Shown here: piece by piece, positions 24,383 through 35,136 of the stretch
How positions within the stretch are numbered: position 1 is the first letter of the stretch
How the letters are laid out: the number at the start of each line of letters is the position of its first letter
Assembly: GCF_003932505.1 (NCBI RefSeq)
Contig: NZ_QZMU01000001.1
Span: 1,860,001 to 1,924,000 of the forward strand
From: Thiohalobacter thiocyanaticus
GTDB taxonomy: Bacteria > Pseudomonadota > Gammaproteobacteria > Thiohalobacterales > Thiohalobacteraceae
Reading direction: 5' to 3'
DNA length: 64,000 bases
The notes under the pieces: model-generated
Told to the model about the DNA's origin: nothing
What the model saw: the letters and a program-made list of their open reading frames with translations, nothing else
The model's database searches: none
Program-made: the position numbers and the translations under genes

Positions 24383-25484
24383 ATGAAACGTCGTGATTTC
24401 GTTCGCAGTGCCGGGGCCGGAGCGGTCGCCGCCGGCACGCTGCTCGCCGGGGCGCCCGCCATCGCCGCCGGTAAACAGCGCTGGAAGATGGTTACCACTT
24501 GGCCCAAGAACTTCCCCGGCCTGGGTACGGGGGCGAACTTTCTGGCAAAGCTGATCACCGAGATGAGCGACGGCCGGCTGCAGGTCAAGGTCTACGGCGC
24601 CGGCGAGCTGGTGCCGGCCTTCGAGATCTTCGACGCCGTCTCCCGCGGCACCGCCGAGATGGGCCACGGTGCGGCCTATTACTGGAAGGGCAAGTCCCAG
24701 GCAGCGCAGTTCTTCTCCGCCGTGCCCTTCGGGCTGACCGCGCAGGAGATGAACGGCTGGCTGTATCACGGTGGCGGCATGCAGCTGTGGCAGGAAATCT
24801 ATGCCGAATTCGGCCTGGTCCCGACCGCGGCCGGCAACACCGGCGTACTAGATGGCCGGCTGGTTCAACAAGGAGATCAACAGCGTTGATGACCTGGAAG
24901 GCCTGAAGATGCGCATCCCCGGCCTGGGCGGCGAGGTGCTGCACCGGGCCGGAGGCACCCCGGTGAGCCTGCCCGGCGGCGAGATCTTCACCTCGCTGCA
25001 ATCGGGCAACATCGACGCGACCGAGTGGGTCGGGCCCTACAATGATCTGGCCTTCGGTCTGCACAAGGCGGCCAGATACTATTATTATCCCGGCTGGCAC
25101 GAGCCCGGCACCACGCTCGAATCCTTCATCAACAAGGAGGCCTACGATGCGCTGCCGAAGGATCTGCAGCGCATCGTCACCAACGCCTGTCGGGTCGCCA
25201 ACCAGGACATGCTGGCCGAATACACGGCACGCAACAACGATGCCCTGCACACCCTGGTCAACAAGCACAAGGTGGACCTGCGCCGCCTGCCCGATCCGGT
25301 CATCGCCAAACTCAAGGCGCTGTCGGACGAAGTGGTCGGCGAGATCGCGGAGAAGGATCGGAAGGCGCGCAAGGTATATGAGTCCTTCATCAGGTTCCGC
25401 GATCAGGTCATGGCCTGGCACGATGTCTCGGAGCGGGCCTATCTGAACGCCCGCGCCGGCACGGGCGCGCCGACCCGTTGCTGA
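24383..25484 (+). pseudogene. TRAP transporter solute-binding protein (DctP family), broken by a +1 frameshift
   Basis: The two reading frames together give a full 366-residue TRAP solute-binding protein of the TakP/DctP kind. The first part (24383-24889) begins with a Tat-like leader (MKRRDFVRSAGAGA) and continues KMVTTWPKNFPGLGTGANFL. The second frame carries AGWFNKEINSVDDLEGLKM, then IDATEWVGPYNDLAFGL and YPGWHEPGTT to a stop at 25484. The break is exact: at 24845-24854 the DNA reads GTACTAGATG, where GTA CAG ATG would keep the family sequence NTGVQM; the T at 24849 is the extra base. It is a young pseudogene or a sequencing error. The membrane subunits DctQ/DctM are not adjacent. Substrate family: 2-oxo or hydroxy acids (inferred). 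Confidence 0.85.
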
Positions 25485-25533
25485 TGAAGCCCGCCGGTGT
25501 TTGCCGCCGGGCGGGCCTTCCTCCCCAGTTATC

Positions 25534-26151
25534 ATGAATCGATCCGAATTGTTCCGGGTGCGGAACCTGGCGGTGGCAGACATCGGCCCGCTGGACCTGG
25601 CGCTGCAGCCGGGCGAGTGCGTCGGCCTGACTGGCGCATCGGGCAGCGGCAAGAGCCGGCTGCTGCGGGCGCTGGCCGATCTGGATCCGCACCGGGGCGG
25701 GATGTGGCTGGACGGCGAGGCCGCCGGTTCGCTCAAACCCTGGGACTGGCGACGCCGGGTGGCGCTGCTGCCGGCCGAGAGCGCCTGGTGGCACGACACC
25801 GTCGGGCCGCACTTCCCCGACGAACCGGATGCCGCGGCGCTGTCGGCACTGGGATTCAAACCGGAGGTGCTGGGATGGCGCATCGACCGCCTGTCCAGCG
25901 GCGAGAAGCAGCGCCTGGCGCTGCTGCGGGTGCTGGCGCTGCGGCCGCGGGTGCTGCTGCTGGACGAGCCCACCGCCAACCTGGATCGCGACAACGCCGG
26001 GCGCGCCGAGGCCCTGATCCGCGACTATCTGGACGGCAGCGGCGCGGCCGCGATCTGGGTCGGGCACGATCAGGCGCAGCTGCGGAAGGTGGCGGTGCGC
26101 TGCTACAGAGTGGCTGCGGGCGGCACCATCCGCGAGGAGCAGGCCGCGTGA
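25534..26151 (+). CDS. fetA: ABC transporter ATP-binding protein FetA (YbbL-like)
   Basis: A 205-residue ABC ATPase with Walker A GASGSGKS (residues 34-41), signature LSSGEKQRL, Walker B VLLLDEPTANLD and the switch His in WVGHDQ. It is short, like FetA/YbbL, the ATPase of the FetAB iron exporter that in E. coli lowers free iron and raises peroxide resistance. Its stop overlaps the GTG start of fetB by four bases, so both are translated together. ATG 25534 is chosen; TTG 25501 is in frame but adds poorly conserved residues. It follows the broken TRAP gene after 49 bases and could share its transcript. Confidence 0.85.
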   Translation: MNRSELFRVRNLAVADIGPLDLALQPGECVGLTGASGSGKSRLLRALADLDPHRGGMWLDGEAAGSLKPWDWRRRVALLPAESAWWHDTVGPHFPDEPDAAALSALGFKPEVLGWRIDRLSSGEKQRLALLRVLALRPRVLLLDEPTANLDRDNAGRAEALIRDYLDGSGAAAIWVGHDQAQLRKVAVRCYRVAAGGTIREEQAA

Positions 26152-26960
26152 TCCATCTGAGCCACTGGGATCTGGTCCTGGCCGCGCTGCTGGTGCTGCT
26201 GCTGGCCTTCCTGTCGGGGCGGCTGCAGCGCCAGCTGCGCAACCAGATTCTGGTCGCCGCCCTGCGTACCACGGTGCAGCTGCTGCTCATCGGCCTGGTG
26301 CTGAAATGGTTGTTCGACCTGGCTCATCCCGCCTTCATCGGGCTGATCTCGCTGGTCATGCTCACCGTGGCCGGGCGCGAGGTGATGGTGCGCCAGGGGC
26401 GACGCCTGACCGGCTGGTGGAGCTTCGGGGTGGGGACCTTTTCCATGTTCCTGTCCTCGTTCACCGTCACCCTGTTCGCGCTGTGGGTGATCATCGGCAA
26501 CGAACCCTGGTACGCGCCCCAGTACGCCATTCCGCTGCTGGGCATGCTGCTGGGCAACACCATGAACGGGATCTCCATCGCCATGGACCGGCTGACGCAA
26601 TCCGCCTGGCAGCAGCGCCAGCAGATCGAGGGCCGGCTGATGCTGGGCGCGACCGCGACCGAGGCGATCTGCGACCTCAAGCGCGAGGCGGCGCGCAGCG
26701 GCCTGATCCCCATCATCAACGCCATGGCCGCGGCCGGCGTGGTCAGCCTGCCGGGGATGATGACCGGTCAGATCCTGGCCGGCGCCGATCCGGTGGAGGC
26801 GGTCAAGTACCAGATCATGATCATGTTCCTGATCTCGGTGGGAACGGGGCTGGGCACACTGGCCAGTCTGGGCCTGGTGTCCCGGCGGCTGTTCGACGAA
26901 CGTCACCGGCTGCGGCTGGACCGGCTGCATGTGGGCAACGGCGACCGGCGGGCCAGTTGA
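26148..26960 (+). CDS. fetB: Iron export ABC permease FetB (YbbM-like)
   Basis: A 270-residue membrane protein of the UPF0014/FetB family with about seven hydrophobic segments. Family blocks: RTTVQLLLIG, GREVMVRQGRR, IPLLGMLLGNTMNGIS, LMLGATATEA, SLPGMMTGQILAGADP. It starts with GTG in the overlap GTGA with the fetA stop. With FetA it forms a half-size exporter pair; the cargo is iron in E. coli, inferred here. Transcription converges on speE. Confidence 0.88.
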   Translation: MIHLSHWDLVLAALLVLLLAFLSGRLQRQLRNQILVAALRTTVQLLLIGLVLKWLFDLAHPAFIGLISLVMLTVAGREVMVRQGRRLTGWWSFGVGTFSMFLSSFTVTLFALWVIIGNEPWYAPQYAIPLLGMLLGNTMNGISIAMDRLTQSAWQQRQQIEGRLMLGATATEAICDLKREAARSGLIPIINAMAAAGVVSLPGMMTGQILAGADPVEAVKYQIMIMFLISVGTGLGTLASLGLVSRRLFDERHRLRLDRLHVGNGDRRAS

Positions 26961-27002
26961 ATCTGCAGTCGTCGGCCGGGATAAGCGCAGCGCTCCCGGC
27001 AA

Positions 27003-27022
27003 TTTCCGGCGGCTGCCGGAAA
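27003..27022. terminator. Hairpin between convergent fetB and speE
   Basis: Perfect 8-base arms TTTCCGGC and GCCGGAAA with a four-base loop in the 87-base gap between the stops of two convergent genes. No clear T-run; a bidirectional weak terminator is plausible. Confidence 0.4.
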
Positions 27023-27047
27023 CGGGCCGCATGGCCCTTATTCCGGC

Positions 27048-27908
27048 CTACGGGCTGTCCTCCAGCGCCTTGCGGAAGAACTCGGGCATCGCCAGCGCGC
27101 CGCGGTGCAGGTCACGATTGTAGTACAGGGTCTCGAAGGGCTTGTCCGCCGCGGCCTGTTCGCGGAACTCATGGGCCGTGCCGCCCTTGACCGCCATCGT
27201 GGCGGTCCACCAGCCGGACGGATACACCGGCTGCGGATAGAACAGGCTGGCGGTCGCATCGAAGCCGGCCGCACGCATGGCCTGGTGCATGGGTTTCAGT
27301 ATGCGCATGTGATACAGCGGCGATTCGCTCTGCTGCACCAGTACGCCGTGTTCGCCCATGGCATTGAAGCAGTCGCGGTAGAAGGCCTCGGTGAACAGCC
27401 CCTTGGCCGGGCCGATGGGGTCGGTGCTGTCCACGATCACCACGTCCACGCTGCCCGGCTCGGCGTCCGCCATCCACTGGATGCCGTCGCCGAAATAGAA
27501 TTCGGCGCGCGGATCATTGTTGGACTCGCACAGTTCGGGGAAGAATTTCTCCGAGATGCGCGTGACCCGTTCGTCGATCTCCACCTGCAGGGCATGCTCG
27601 ATGCTGTCATGGCGCAGCACCTCGCGCAGCGTGCCGCAGTCGCCGCCGCCGATGATGACAACGCGTCCGGGATTCGGGTGGGTGAACAGGGCCGGGTGCG
27701 ACATCATTTCGTGATAGAGAAAGTTGTCGCGGCTGGTCAGCATCACGAAGCCGTCGATGACCATCAGGTTGCCGAATTTCTCGGTCTCGAAGATCTCGAT
27801 GCGCTGGTACGGGCTCTGTTCCTCGTGCAGCTTGCGGCTGATCTTGAGCGAGAAGGCAGAGCCGCCCTCCTCGCAGGTTTCGGTGAACCAGTGGGTGTCC
27901 AGGGACAT
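27048..27908 (-). CDS. speE: Spermidine synthase (polyamine aminopropyltransferase)
   Basis: A 286-residue SpeE: WFTETCEEGGSAFSLKI start, KFGNLMVIDGFVMLTSRDNFLYHEMMSHP, binding motif VIIGGGDCGTLREVLRH, and the catalytic region VIVDSTDPIGPAKGLF. It moves the aminopropyl group of decarboxylated SAM to putrescine to give spermidine. Length and motifs match the E. coli enzyme (288 residues). It diverges from speA, the arginine decarboxylase, so the two polyamine genes share one control region; speD, speB or agmatine deiminase genes are not in the window. Confidence 0.94.
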   Translation of the reverse strand: MSLDTHWFTETCEEGGSAFSLKISRKLHEEQSPYQRIEIFETEKFGNLMVIDGFVMLTSRDNFLYHEMMSHPALFTHPNPGRVVIIGGGDCGTLREVLRHDSIEHALQVEIDERVTRISEKFFPELCESNNDPRAEFYFGDGIQWMADAEPGSVDVVIVDSTDPIGPAKGLFTEAFYRDCFNAMGEHGVLVQQSESPLYHMRILKPMHQAMRAAGFDATASLFYPQPVYPSGWWTATMAVKGGTAHEFREQAAADKPFETLYYNRDLHRGALAMPEFFRKALEDSP

Positions 27909-27962
27909 GCGTTTGACCTTTGTCGGCGGCGTTGGGGCGGCGATCCGCGCAGAACGGGGAAA

Positions 27963-28058
27963 GATACAAGATACAAGATACAGGATTCAAGTTACAATCC
28001 GGCTGGGCGGGAAACCGTGGGTTTCCTTGTATCCTGTCACTCGCAGCTTGTATCTTTC
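27963..28058. repeat. Inverted repeat of GATACAAG words between speE and speA
   Basis: Three tandem GATACAAG-like units and GGATTCAAG (27963-27995) face inverted units CTTGTATCCTG and CTTGTATC (28026-28058). The same words form the element at 58378-58446. It occupies most of the speE-speA gap, close to where their promoters should be. Confidence 0.75.
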
Positions 28059-28063
28059 AGATC

Positions 28064-29938
<1,875 letters not shown>

Positions 29939-30820
29939 ATGCAAATGACATCAGCAGGCTTCATCGGCCTGGGTGCGATGGGCGCGCCCATGGCAGCCAA
30001 TCTGCACCGCGCCGGCGCGCTCGCCGCGCTGTGGAACCGTACCACGGACAAGGCGCGGGCACTGGCCGATGAGCTGAACGTGACGGTGGCCGACACGCCG
30101 GCTGCACTGGCGCAGCAGGTCGATGTCATCCTGCTGTGTGTTTCCGCTGACGCCGATGTGCTGGCCATGATCGAGGCGCTGGAACCCGGCCTGCGGCCCG
30201 GCCAGGTGGTGATCGACCATTCCACCGTGCAGCCGCAGACCGCACAGACCGCGGCCGAGCGGCTGGCGGCGCAGGGTGTGGATTTTCTCGATGCGCCCGT
30301 CTCCGGCGGGGTCGAGGGCGCGCGCCGGGGGACGCTGGCCCTGATGGTGGGCGGCGAGGCCGGGGTGCTGGACCGGGTCCGGCCCCTGCTGGAAGCCCTG
30401 GGCCAGCGCATCGAACACATGGGGCCGGTCGGCAGCGGTCAGGCCACCAAGGCGGTGAACCAGATCATGGCCGCCGGCATCAACCAGGCCGTGACCGAGG
30501 CGCTGGCCTTCGCCGGGGCCCACGGCCTGCCGCTGGAGAAGGTCATCGAGGTGGTCGGCGCCGGTGCGGCCGGCAACTGGTTTCTCAGCCATCGCGGCCC
30601 CGGCATGACGCAGGGCAGCTTCGAGCCGGGTTTCAGGCTGGCGCTGCATCACAAGGATCTCACCATCTGCCAGGCCATGGCCGGAGCCCTGGGTGTGGAA
30701 CTGCCGCTGGTGGAGAAGACGTTGGAGGACTACCGCCGGCTGCTGCAGGCCGGCTGCGGCGAGGAGGACATTTCCGCGCTCTATCGCGAAAAACGCAGGT
30801 TGTTCGAACCAGGAGGCTGA
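29939..30820 (+). CDS. NAD(P)-dependent beta-hydroxyacid dehydrogenase (3-hydroxyisobutyrate dehydrogenase family)
   Basis: A 293-residue enzyme with the Rossmann motif GFIGLGAMGAPMAANL (about 6-21), substrate-binding DAPVSGGVEGARRG, and catalytic Lys in GSGQATKAVNQ; the C-terminal helical domain is typical. The family includes 3-hydroxyisobutyrate, tartronate semialdehyde and succinic semialdehyde reductases; the exact substrate cannot be chosen. The ATG at 29939 directly follows the speA stop codon (TGAATG); a second ATG at 29945 is possible. It is followed after two bases by a cupin gene, so the three genes are probably one operon. GABA or succinic semialdehyde chemistry would fit polyamine breakdown, but this is speculative. 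Confidence 0.85.
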   Translation: MQMTSAGFIGLGAMGAPMAANLHRAGALAALWNRTTDKARALADELNVTVADTPAALAQQVDVILLCVSADADVLAMIEALEPGLRPGQVVIDHSTVQPQTAQTAAERLAAQGVDFLDAPVSGGVEGARRGTLALMVGGEAGVLDRVRPLLEALGQRIEHMGPVGSGQATKAVNQIMAAGINQAVTEALAFAGAHGLPLEKVIEVVGAGAAGNWFLSHRGPGMTQGSFEPGFRLALHHKDLTICQAMAGALGVELPLVEKTLEDYRRLLQAGCGEEDISALYREKRRLFEPGG

Positions 30821-30822
30821 CC

Positions 30823-31095
30823 ATGCAGATACAAGTCACCCGCAATCCCGATGAATCGCTGCTGACCGAGCTGGGCGTGCGCGACTGGCCCATCTGGGAG
30901 AAGGAGGCCTCGACCTTCCCCTGGCACTATGACGCCACCGAGACCTGCTACCTGCTGGAAGGCGACGTGGTGGTCACGCCCGAGGACGGCGAGCCGGTGC
31001 AGATCCAGGCCGGCGATCTGGTCACCTTCCCGGTCGGCATGGACTGCACCTGGGAGATCCGCGCGGCGGTGCGCAAGCACTACAGGTTTGAATAG
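30823..31095 (+). CDS. Cupin-domain protein, 90 aa
   Basis: A 90-residue single cupin of the Cupin_3/DUF861 type: WEKEASTFPWHYDATETCYLL carries the conserved Trp, His, Glu and Tyr pattern, followed by EGDVVVTPEDGEPVQIQAGD and LVTFPVGMDCTWEI. The metal site is weak (one His, one Glu clearly placed), as is usual in this subgroup, which often has no known catalysis. It starts two bases after the dehydrogenase stop with AGGAGG inside that gene's end, so it is co-translated. Confidence 0.8.
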   Translation: MQIQVTRNPDESLLTELGVRDWPIWEKEASTFPWHYDATETCYLLEGDVVVTPEDGEPVQIQAGDLVTFPVGMDCTWEIRAAVRKHYRFE

Positions 31096-31116
31096 CCTTG
31101 TCTGCCTTTTCCCGAT

Positions 31117-33153
31117 TCAGTAGCGCAGCCGCACGCCTGCATGGACATTGCGCTCCGGCGCCGGTTCGAAGAAACGGCCGGCGGCGGCGTTGATGCGTAC
31201 ATTGCTGAAGTAGTCCCGGTCGGTGAGATTGTTGAGCCCGGCGAAAACCTCCAGTTCCGTTCCCTGCCATGCGCCCCGGATGCCGGCGCGCAGGTTGACC
31301 ACGGCATAGCCGGCGACTGGCTCGCGGTTGGCGTTGTCGGCGTAGACGCGGCCGACAGCCAGGCCGTCCAGGATGACATAGGGGCCGCTGGGGTCGCGCC
31401 AGGCCAGTTCGGTGAACAGGGTCTGTTCAGGCAGGCCGGGCAGACGCCGGCCTGCCAGATCAGTACCCGCAGCATCGACGAATTGCCGGAACCGGTAGCG
31501 TGCATGGGTATAGGCTGAGGTCAGACGGAGGCGGTCGGTGATGTCATGGATCAGCGTGGCCTCCAGCCCCGTGCGCCGGGTGCGCGCGGCATTGGCGAAG
31601 CGGTCCGGCTCGCTCGCCACCTGCACGATCTCGTCGCGGGTCTCCACCCGGAACAGGGCCAGTTCATAGCGCAGATCCTTCCCGATGAAACCCTTCGCCC
31701 CCAATTCCAGGTTCAGCGCCTGCTGTGGGTCGAGGTCGGGGTCGAAACCCTCCCCAGGTTCGGTCGGGTCGGAGAACTCGGTGAAGCTCGGCGTCTCGAA
31801 GGCCGAACCGGCCGCGGCATACAGCCGGTGGTCGCGCTGCAGCTGATAGCCCAGGCCCAGGGTGAAGCTGAGTTCATCGAAGGTTCGGCTGCCCGAGGCG
31901 GCGCCGTCCGGGGTGAGGCGGTCATCGATGTCGAACTCCACCCGATCGTAGCGGCCGCCCAGGGTGAGATCCATGCGTTCGCTGAGGGCCAGGTCCGCCT
32001 GGCCGTAGAGGCCGGCCTCGGTGGCGGTCTCGAGCGCGTCCTGGATCTGGCCGGTGAGTCTGCCATCGTTGTCGACCTCAAAACGCTGGCGGTCGTCGCG
32101 CTGGCGGGCGGCTTCCAGGCCCAGGGTGTAGCGCAGCGGCCGCTTCCCGAGTCTGGTGTTGGCGGTGTAATCGAGACCGGCACCGAAGAAGTCGCGTTCA
32201 TACTGCAGCCGGCTCGGTCCCGGGAAGGGCAGCTGCTGTTCGAAGTCGCGGCGGGTATGGAACAGGCGCGCGCTGAACTCACCGGACCCCAGATTGCGAT
32301 CCCGGTAGCGGATACCCAGGCGCCGCTGGCGCACCGACTGGCCGCTGTCCAGCGCCAGCGCGTTGGGCGCGGCCTGGCGGCGGTCGGTCTCGACTTCGCT
32401 CCGGGTCAGGCCGCCCGGGTCCTCACCGTAGGGTTGGTCCAGTGCGGTCAGCACAGCCTCGATGCTGCGCAGGGCGTCGATGTCATAAGTCAGCTTCGTG
32501 TTCAGCAGGTCCTTGCGGGTGCGGCTCTGCCGGCGATAGCCGTCATAGTCGAGGCGCGAGGCGCTGACCTGTGCACCCCAGGCCGCGCGGCGGCCGCCGC
32601 CGCGGACTGTCAGCTTGCGAAAATCATGGCTGCCGGCCCGGGCCTGGAGCTCGGCGAAGGGCGTGGCCGGTGGATCGGCGGTGTGGATCTGGAGCACGCC
32701 GCCGGCAGCGTTGCCATACAGGGCCGAGGACGGGCCGCGGATGAGCTCGACCCGGTCGATGGATTCCAGGTCGATGCTGTCGATCTGCGACTGGCCGTCG
32801 GGCAGGGTCTCGGGGAAGCCGTCGATGAGGATGCGCACGCCACGGATGCCGAAGGGCGCGCGGGCGCCGAAGCCGCGGATGGACAGGCGCAGGTTCTGGG
32901 CGAAGTTGTAGCGGTTCCGGAACAGCACGCCCGGCGTGCGATTGAGTGCCGTGTCCAGTCCCAGACCCTGGCGGGCCTGACGCAGGTCCTGCTGCTCCAC
33001 CACCGTGACGGCAGCCGGCGTGCGTTGCAGGTCGCGGGTCAGGCGCGGGGCGGTGATGGTGATGGTGATCGGTTCATCCGGGGCGGGCGGCTGTTCCTGT
33101 GCCGTCGCCGGGGCGGCCAGGGCGAGGATTCCGGGCAGGAGCAGGCGATGCAT
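31117..33153 (-). CDS. TonB-dependent outer-membrane receptor
   Basis: A 678-residue receptor: signal peptide 1-18 (MHRLLLPGILALAAPATA), TonB box-like ITITITAPRL near 30-38, plug domain (TPAAVTVVEQQDL, IRGFGARAPFGIRGVRILIDGFPE, RVELIRGPSSALYGNAAGGVL) and a 22-strand barrel ending FEPAPERNVHAGVRLRY with an aromatic last residue. The plug type resembles siderophore or metal-complex receptors; the ligand is unknown. Co-location with fetAB might hint at iron, but many genes lie between and no Fur box was identified. The gene converges with the cupin gene, 21 bases between stops. Confidence 0.9.
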   Translation of the reverse strand: MHRLLLPGILALAAPATAQEQPPAPDEPITITITAPRLTRDLQRTPAAVTVVEQQDLRQARQGLGLDTALNRTPGVLFRNRYNFAQNLRLSIRGFGARAPFGIRGVRILIDGFPETLPDGQSQIDSIDLESIDRVELIRGPSSALYGNAAGGVLQIHTADPPATPFAELQARAGSHDFRKLTVRGGGRRAAWGAQVSASRLDYDGYRRQSRTRKDLLNTKLTYDIDALRSIEAVLTALDQPYGEDPGGLTRSEVETDRRQAAPNALALDSGQSVRQRRLGIRYRDRNLGSGEFSARLFHTRRDFEQQLPFPGPSRLQYERDFFGAGLDYTANTRLGKRPLRYTLGLEAARQRDDRQRFEVDNDGRLTGQIQDALETATEAGLYGQADLALSERMDLTLGGRYDRVEFDIDDRLTPDGAASGSRTFDELSFTLGLGYQLQRDHRLYAAAGSAFETPSFTEFSDPTEPGEGFDPDLDPQQALNLELGAKGFIGKDLRYELALFRVETRDEIVQVASEPDRFANAARTRRTGLEATLIHDITDRLRLTSAYTHARYRFRQFVDAAGTDLAGRRLPGLPEQTLFTELAWRDPSGPYVILDGLAVGRVYADNANREPVAGYAVVNLRAGIRGAWQGTELEVFAGLNNLTDRDYFSNVRINAAAGRFFEPAPERNVHAGVRLRY

Positions 33154-33260
33154 AGGCGCTAACCGGGCGGATCAGTGGGCCGAAAGCCGGAGCCGGGCTC
33201 AAGTCTGGCCCGGTCGGTACGATAATACCTGGTACAGCCAGGGTTTATGGCGGATATTGC

Positions 33261-34301
33261 ATGGATGGCGTAGACAAGGACAACCCTGCGGGGATTCAGG
33301 ATACCTCCATCATGGTCATGCTGGTCGACGACCAGCCGATCGTGGCGGAGCGTGTGCGCATGGACCTGCTCGCCGACCCCTCCATCGATTTTCACTACTG
33401 CCAGGATCCCGCGGACCTCATCGGCACGGCGGCAGAGATCAGGCCCACGGTGATCCTGCTCGATCTGCTGATGCCGGGCGTCAACGGCTATGACATGATC
33501 CGCCGGTTGCGCCACGATCCGGTGACCAGCGATATTCCCATCATCGTGCTGTCGGCCCGGGAACAGGTCGACTGCAAGGCCGAGGCCTTCGCCCGCGGCG
33601 CCAACGACTACCTGATCAAGCTGCCGGACAAGCGTGAGCTGGTTGCGCGTGTGCTCTACCATTCCCGCGCCTACATCAACAAGCTGCAACGCGATGCCGC
33701 CTTCAATGCGCTGCGCGAGAGCCAGCGTCGGCTGGAGCAGAAGAATTTCGAGCTGATGAAGATGTCGAACGTGGACGGCCTGACCGGGGTGTCCAACCGG
33801 CGTCATTTCGACACCCTGCTGGCGCAGGTCTGGGCGCATGCCCATCGCAGCCAGTCACCGCTGTCACTGATCATGCTCGATATCGATTACTTCAAGTACT
33901 ACAACGACAACTACGGGCATCTGGCCGGGGATGACTGTCTGCGGTCGGTGGCGGAGACCATCCGGGAACAACTGCCGCGCGCCACGGATTTTGTCGCCCG
34001 CTTCGGCGGTGAGGAGTTCGCCGTTGTGCTGGATGCCACCGATGCCCAGGGTGCGACCACGGTTGCCGGCCGGCTGCTGGCGGCGATCGACGGACTGGCC
34101 ATCAAACACGGTGCCTCGCCGATCGCTGCGCATGTCACCGTCAGCCTCGGCATCGCCAGTACCGTTCCGCAGCCCGGACAGCAGCCCAAAATACTGCTCG
34201 CGCGCGCGGATCAGGCCCTGTACGAGGCCAAGGCCGCGGGCCGGCATTGTTTCGTCAACGGCAACGGAATGCCGGGCACAATGGACACGGCAATCCCCTA
34301 G
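33261..34301 (+). CDS. Response regulator with GGDEF output (diguanylate cyclase, WspR/PleD-like)
   Basis: A 346-residue cytoplasmic protein. The receiver domain (about 15-135) has the acidic pair in VMLVDDQP, phospho-acceptor Asp at about 68 (VILLDLLMPG), a Ser in VLSAREQ and Lys in DYLIKLPD. A helical linker leads to a GGDEF domain with active site ARFGGEEF and I-site RATD five residues before. No EAL domain, so phosphorylation should raise c-di-GMP synthesis as in WspR. No histidine kinase gene is adjacent. It diverges from the TonB receptor gene over a 107-base gap. Confidence 0.93.
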   Translation: MDGVDKDNPAGIQDTSIMVMLVDDQPIVAERVRMDLLADPSIDFHYCQDPADLIGTAAEIRPTVILLDLLMPGVNGYDMIRRLRHDPVTSDIPIIVLSAREQVDCKAEAFARGANDYLIKLPDKRELVARVLYHSRAYINKLQRDAAFNALRESQRRLEQKNFELMKMSNVDGLTGVSNRRHFDTLLAQVWAHAHRSQSPLSLIMLDIDYFKYYNDNYGHLAGDDCLRSVAETIREQLPRATDFVARFGGEEFAVVLDATDAQGATTVAGRLLAAIDGLAIKHGASPIAAHVTVSLGIASTVPQPGQQPKILLARADQALYEAKAAGRHCFVNGNGMPGTMDTAIP

Positions 34302-34351
34302 CCTTGCAGGCCGGGTCGGCGCAGTCTAACCCGACATGTCGCAGCGGCGCC

Positions 34352-34924
34352 CTAGCCCTTTACCTTCAGCAGGATCGCCTCGATGTCGTGTTCGCGCAAG
34401 CGGGCCCGGGCCTTGTTCAGGCTGCGCAGATTATCGAAGGGGCCGACCCGCACCCGGTGCCAGGTCTCGGACTCGTTGATGCTGACTGTCTGCACATGCG
34501 TCTCCAGGCCGAGCAGGGCCAGCCGTGCCTTGAGCTGATCGGCCTGTTCGGCCGACTTGAAGGATCCTGCCTGAAGCAGGTAGGTGCCGGGGGTTTCCAC
34601 CTGGCGCACGCCCTCCTTGTGACTACCGGTGATGGCCTCCTCCGGCACCACCACCTCCATCTCCGGCAGGATCTGATAGAAGTCGAAGCGCGGCTTCGGC
34701 GGTGGCGGGATGTCGCGATGGCGCGGTGTGCGCACCGCGCGGGCGTCCTCGTCGGTGGTCACCACCGGGTTCGGTTGCGGGGTGTCCGGATTGGCGGGCT
34801 GCTTCAGGTAGATCAGGAAGGCCACGAACAGGCCGATCAGCAGACCGGCCAGCAGCCACAGCCAGCCGGGGACGGACTGCTTGCGGCGTTTGGGGTTGGC
34901 GCGGTGTTTGTAGTCTCGTGGCAT
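34352..34924 (-). CDS. SPOR-domain inner-membrane protein (FtsN-like)
   Basis: A 190-residue bitopic protein: basic cytoplasmic N-terminus (MPRDYKHRANPKRRKQ), one membrane helix at about residues 20-40, a Pro-rich periplasmic linker, and a SPOR domain in the last ~75 residues (GTYLLQAGSFKSAEQADQLK, then WHRVRVGPF and AILLKVKG). SPOR binds denuded septal peptidoglycan. It lies downstream of argS on the same strand, as does the FtsN-like gene in Pseudomonas (priA-argS-SPOR), so a role in septation is likely. A repeat element separates it from argS. Confidence 0.85.
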   Translation of the reverse strand: MPRDYKHRANPKRRKQSVPGWLWLLAGLLIGLFVAFLIYLKQPANPDTPQPNPVVTTDEDARAVRTPRHRDIPPPPKPRFDFYQILPEMEVVVPEEAITGSHKEGVRQVETPGTYLLQAGSFKSAEQADQLKARLALLGLETHVQTVSINESETWHRVRVGPFDNLRSLNKARARLREHDIEAILLKVKG

Positions 34925-34941
34925 GAGTTGCTCAAAATCAT

Positions 34942-35131
34942 TTAACGCAGAGACGCGAAGGCGCAGAGAACGCAGAGATATCCAGGCGTTTTCCAGTTTC
35001 TATATCGCCAACCAATCCCGTCATCCCGGCGCAGGCCGGGATCCAGGATCCGCCGTGGTAAATGGATTCCGGCCTGCGCCGGAATGACGGAAGGATTTTG
35101 CGTCCTCTGCGCCTTCGCGTCTCTGCGTTAA
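34942..35131. repeat. Nested inverted-repeat element between argS and the SPOR gene
   Basis: A perfect 27-base inverted repeat (34942-34968 and 35105-35131; begins TTAACGCAGAGACGCGAAGG) encloses a second inverted pair made of repeat B (35019-35045 and 35063-35089). The whole 190-base insert fits almost exactly between the two genes. Confidence 0.85.
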
Positions 35132-35136
35132 AAAAA

